DNA of 5,465 nt from contig JAQTRN010000079.1 in assembly GCA_028711795.1 (NCBI GenBank), positions 1 through 5,465 of the forward strand. Direction: 5' to 3'. The position numbers and the translations under genes were made by a program. The stretch comes from Dehalococcoidales bacterium. Lineage in GTDB: Bacteria; Chloroflexota; Dehalococcoidia; Dehalococcoidales; JAQTRN01. The notes below the pieces were generated by a model, which was not told the DNA's origin, did no database searches, and saw nothing but the letters and a program-made list of their open reading frames with translations. Positions 4,383 through 5,465 of the stretch are shown here, in pieces. Position 1 is the stretch's first letter. Each line of letters begins with the position of its first letter.

Positions 4383-4455
4383 GCCCGAGTAGCGCAATGG
4401 TAGCGCAACCGACTTGTAATCGGTAGGTTAGTGGGTTCGACTCCCCTCTCGGGCT
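4383..4455 (+). tRNA. trnT: tRNA-Thr, anticodon UGU
   Basis: Acceptor GCCCGAG/CTCGGGC is perfect; D-stem GCGC/GCGC; anticodon stem ACCGA/TCGGT with loop CTTGTAA gives TGT (reads ACA). Discriminator T4455; the next bases are GAG, so CCA is not encoded and must be added. The T-arm is unusual: GTGGG with CCCCT leaves a G-U at 49-65 and a U-C mismatch at 50-64, and the variable loop is six bases. It is the first gene of the tuf operon. Confidence 0.93.
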
Positions 4456-4474
4456 GAGATATTTGCGTTGGTGC

Positions 4475-4562
4475 GGAGGGGTGCCGGAGTGGTTAATCGG
4501 AGCAGTCTGTAAAATTGCCGCCCGAAAGGGCTACGCAGGTTCAAATCCTGCCCCCTCCACCA
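4475..4562 (+). tRNA. trnY: tRNA-Tyr, anticodon GUA
   Basis: A class II tRNA with a long variable arm (CGCCCGAAAGGGCTAC). Acceptor GGAGGGG/CCCCTCC; anticodon stem GCAGT/ATTGC with loop CTGTAAA gives GTA; T-stem GCAGG/CCTGC with TTCAAAT. Discriminator A4559 and an encoded CCA (4560-4562). It lies 19 bp after tRNA-Thr(UGU) in the same transcript. Confidence 0.96.
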
Positions 4563-4624
4563 TAGTCCGGGGGGACCGAAGCCAAAAACAGACTAATAGC
4601 GATTATTGTACGAGGGGATCAGGC

Positions 4625-4697
4625 GCCCACATAGCTCAGTTGGAAGAGCACATTCTTGGTAAGAATGGGGTCACCAGTTCGAATCTGGTTGTGGGCT
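4625..4697 (+). tRNA. trnT: tRNA-Thr, anticodon GGU
   Basis: Acceptor GCCCACA/TGTGGGC; D-arm GCTCAGTTGGAAGAGC; anticodon stem CATTC/GAATG with loop TTGGTAA gives GGT (reads ACC, ACU); T-stem ACCAG/CTGGT perfect. Discriminator T4697 followed by TAT, so CCA is not encoded. It is 20 bp before the tuf start, so 3' maturation of this tRNA sets the 5' end of the tuf mRNA. Confidence 0.96.
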
Positions 4698-4717
4698 TAT
4701 AATAAACGGAGGTTGGA

Positions 4718-5465
4718 ATGGCTAAGCAGAAATTCGAGAGAACCAAACCACATGTGAACGTGGGGACTATTGGTCACGTTGACCACGGTAAGACAACACT
4801 GACATCAGCGATAACGATGGTGGCGTCCAAAGCCGGCATGGCTGGCTTCCGCTCCTACGATACGATCGATAACGCCCCGGAAGAGAAGGCGCGTGGCATG
4901 ACCATCGCCATCGCGCACGTAGAATACGAAACTGCCAAACGTCATTATGCGCATATCGACTGCCCGGGCCACGCCGACTACATCAAAAACATGATCACCG
5001 GCGCCGCCCAGATGGATGGCGCCATACTGGTAGTCAGCGCTCCCGACGGGCCGATGCCGCAGACCCGGGAGCATCTGCTGTTAGCCCGGCAGGTGGAAGT
5101 CCCTTCGATGGTGGTTTGTCTCAACAAAATAGATGCCATGGAAGACGAAGAGCTGCTCGAGCTGGTCGAGATGGAAATGCGGGAGCTGCTCACCAAATAC
5201 GGTTTCCCCGGCGGGGAAATACCCATCGTGCGCGCCAGCGCCCTGAAGGCACTGGAGTGCGGCTGCGGCAAGAGAGACTGCCAGTGGTGTGGCAAAATAT
5301 GGAACCTGCTGGACGCTGTTGACAGCTATATACCGCTTCCGGCACGGCCCAAAGACCAGCCCTTCCTGATGTCGGTCGAGGACGTCTTCAGCATCAAGGG
5401 GCGGGGTACGGTACCCACCGGCCGGGTGGAACGGGGAACGATTAAGGCCGGCGACGAAATTGAAA
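4718..5465 (+). CDS. tuf: Elongation factor Tu, N-terminal 249 residues (cut by window edge)
   Basis: GTPase that delivers aminoacyl-tRNA to the ribosome. The frame is open from the ATG at 4718 to the right edge, covering domain 1 and the start of domain 2. G1 is GHVDHGKT (19-26), G3 DCPGH (81-85, with the catalytic-position H85), G4 NKID (136-139), G5 SAL (174-176). Switch I reads RGMTIAIAHVEY (59-70), keeping the Mg-binding T62 but replacing the usual N-T by A64-I65. After SALKALE comes the cysteine cluster C181-x-C183-x4-C188-x2-C191, absent from E. coli EF-Tu; I recall the same cluster in Dehalococcoides-type proteins. Domain 2 begins near KDQPFLMSVEDVFSIKGRGTVPTGRVERG. CGGAGGT lies six bases before the ATG. 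It is the last visible gene of the tRNA operon; rpmG, secE or nusG may follow outside the window. Confidence 0.96.
   Translation, partial: MAKQKFERTKPHVNVGTIGHVDHGKTTLTSAITMVASKAGMAGFRSYDTIDNAPEEKARGMTIAIAHVEYETAKRHYAHIDCPGHADYIKNMITGAAQMDGAILVVSAPDGPMPQTREHLLLARQVEVPSMVVCLNKIDAMEDEELLELVEMEMRELLTKYGFPGGEIPIVRASALKALECGCGKRDCQWCGKIWNLLDAVDSYIPLPARPKDQPFLMSVEDVFSIKGRGTVPTGRVERGTIKAGDEIE

Noticed and set aside
4463..4702. Open frame of 79 codons across the tRNA-Tyr and second tRNA-Thr genes
   Set aside because: It translates tRNA sequence (for example VPEWLIGAV and AQLEEH...SSNLVV), a well-known artefact; both tRNAs fold completely.
1..5465. CRISPR array, insertion sequence or replication origin
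   Set aside because: No regularly spaced repeats, no transposase and no clustered DnaA-type boxes were seen on either strand.

Overview
The window looks like chromosome from a bacterium of the Chloroflexota, most likely class Dehalococcoidia or a close relative. The best evidence is the EF-Tu N-terminus at the right end. It has a switch I reading RGMTIAIAHVEY and a four-cysteine insert (C-x-C-x4-C-x2-C) after the G5 motif; I recall both from Dehalococcoides-type EF-Tu, but no search was run. The promoters read as ordinary sigma-70/SigA type and most genes have good Shine-Dalgarno sites.

Left part (1-371): the N-terminal third of an RNase III gene (rnc) runs off the left edge on the minus strand. 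Its promoter is back to back with that of a tRNA-Gln(CUG) gene on the plus strand, and a perfect 12-bp palindrome lies between the two -35 boxes. The core of that palindrome recurs inside the promoter upstream of the universal stress protein gene.

Accessory part (372-1988): a small conserved protein of unknown function is followed by two compact type II toxin-antitoxin operons in the same direction. They are hicBA (antitoxin first, GTGA overlap) and a ribbon-helix-helix antitoxin with a MazF/PemK RNase toxin (TAATG overlap). A dyad sits over the likely promoter of the second operon, and a hairpin plus T-run follows it. The region lies directly 3' of a tRNA gene, but no att duplication or integrase is visible.

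Middle (1989-4259): a tandem two-domain universal stress protein with one good promoter (and one weaker -10) and a hairpin against its ribosome binding site, then tRNA-Glu(CUC), then NADPH-type meso-diaminopimelate dehydrogenase (ddh) for the DAP/lysine branch.

Right part (4309-5465): a near-consensus promoter drives tRNA-Thr(UGU), tRNA-Tyr(GUA), tRNA-Thr(GGU) and tuf. This is the E. coli tufB operon arrangement without its tRNA-Gly. The tuf gene is cut by the right edge.

I see no strong case for an entirely new system. The best leads are the shared promoter palindrome, the EF-Tu cysteine cluster, the short HicB with no visible DNA-binding domain, and the leader structure of the tRNA-tuf operon.
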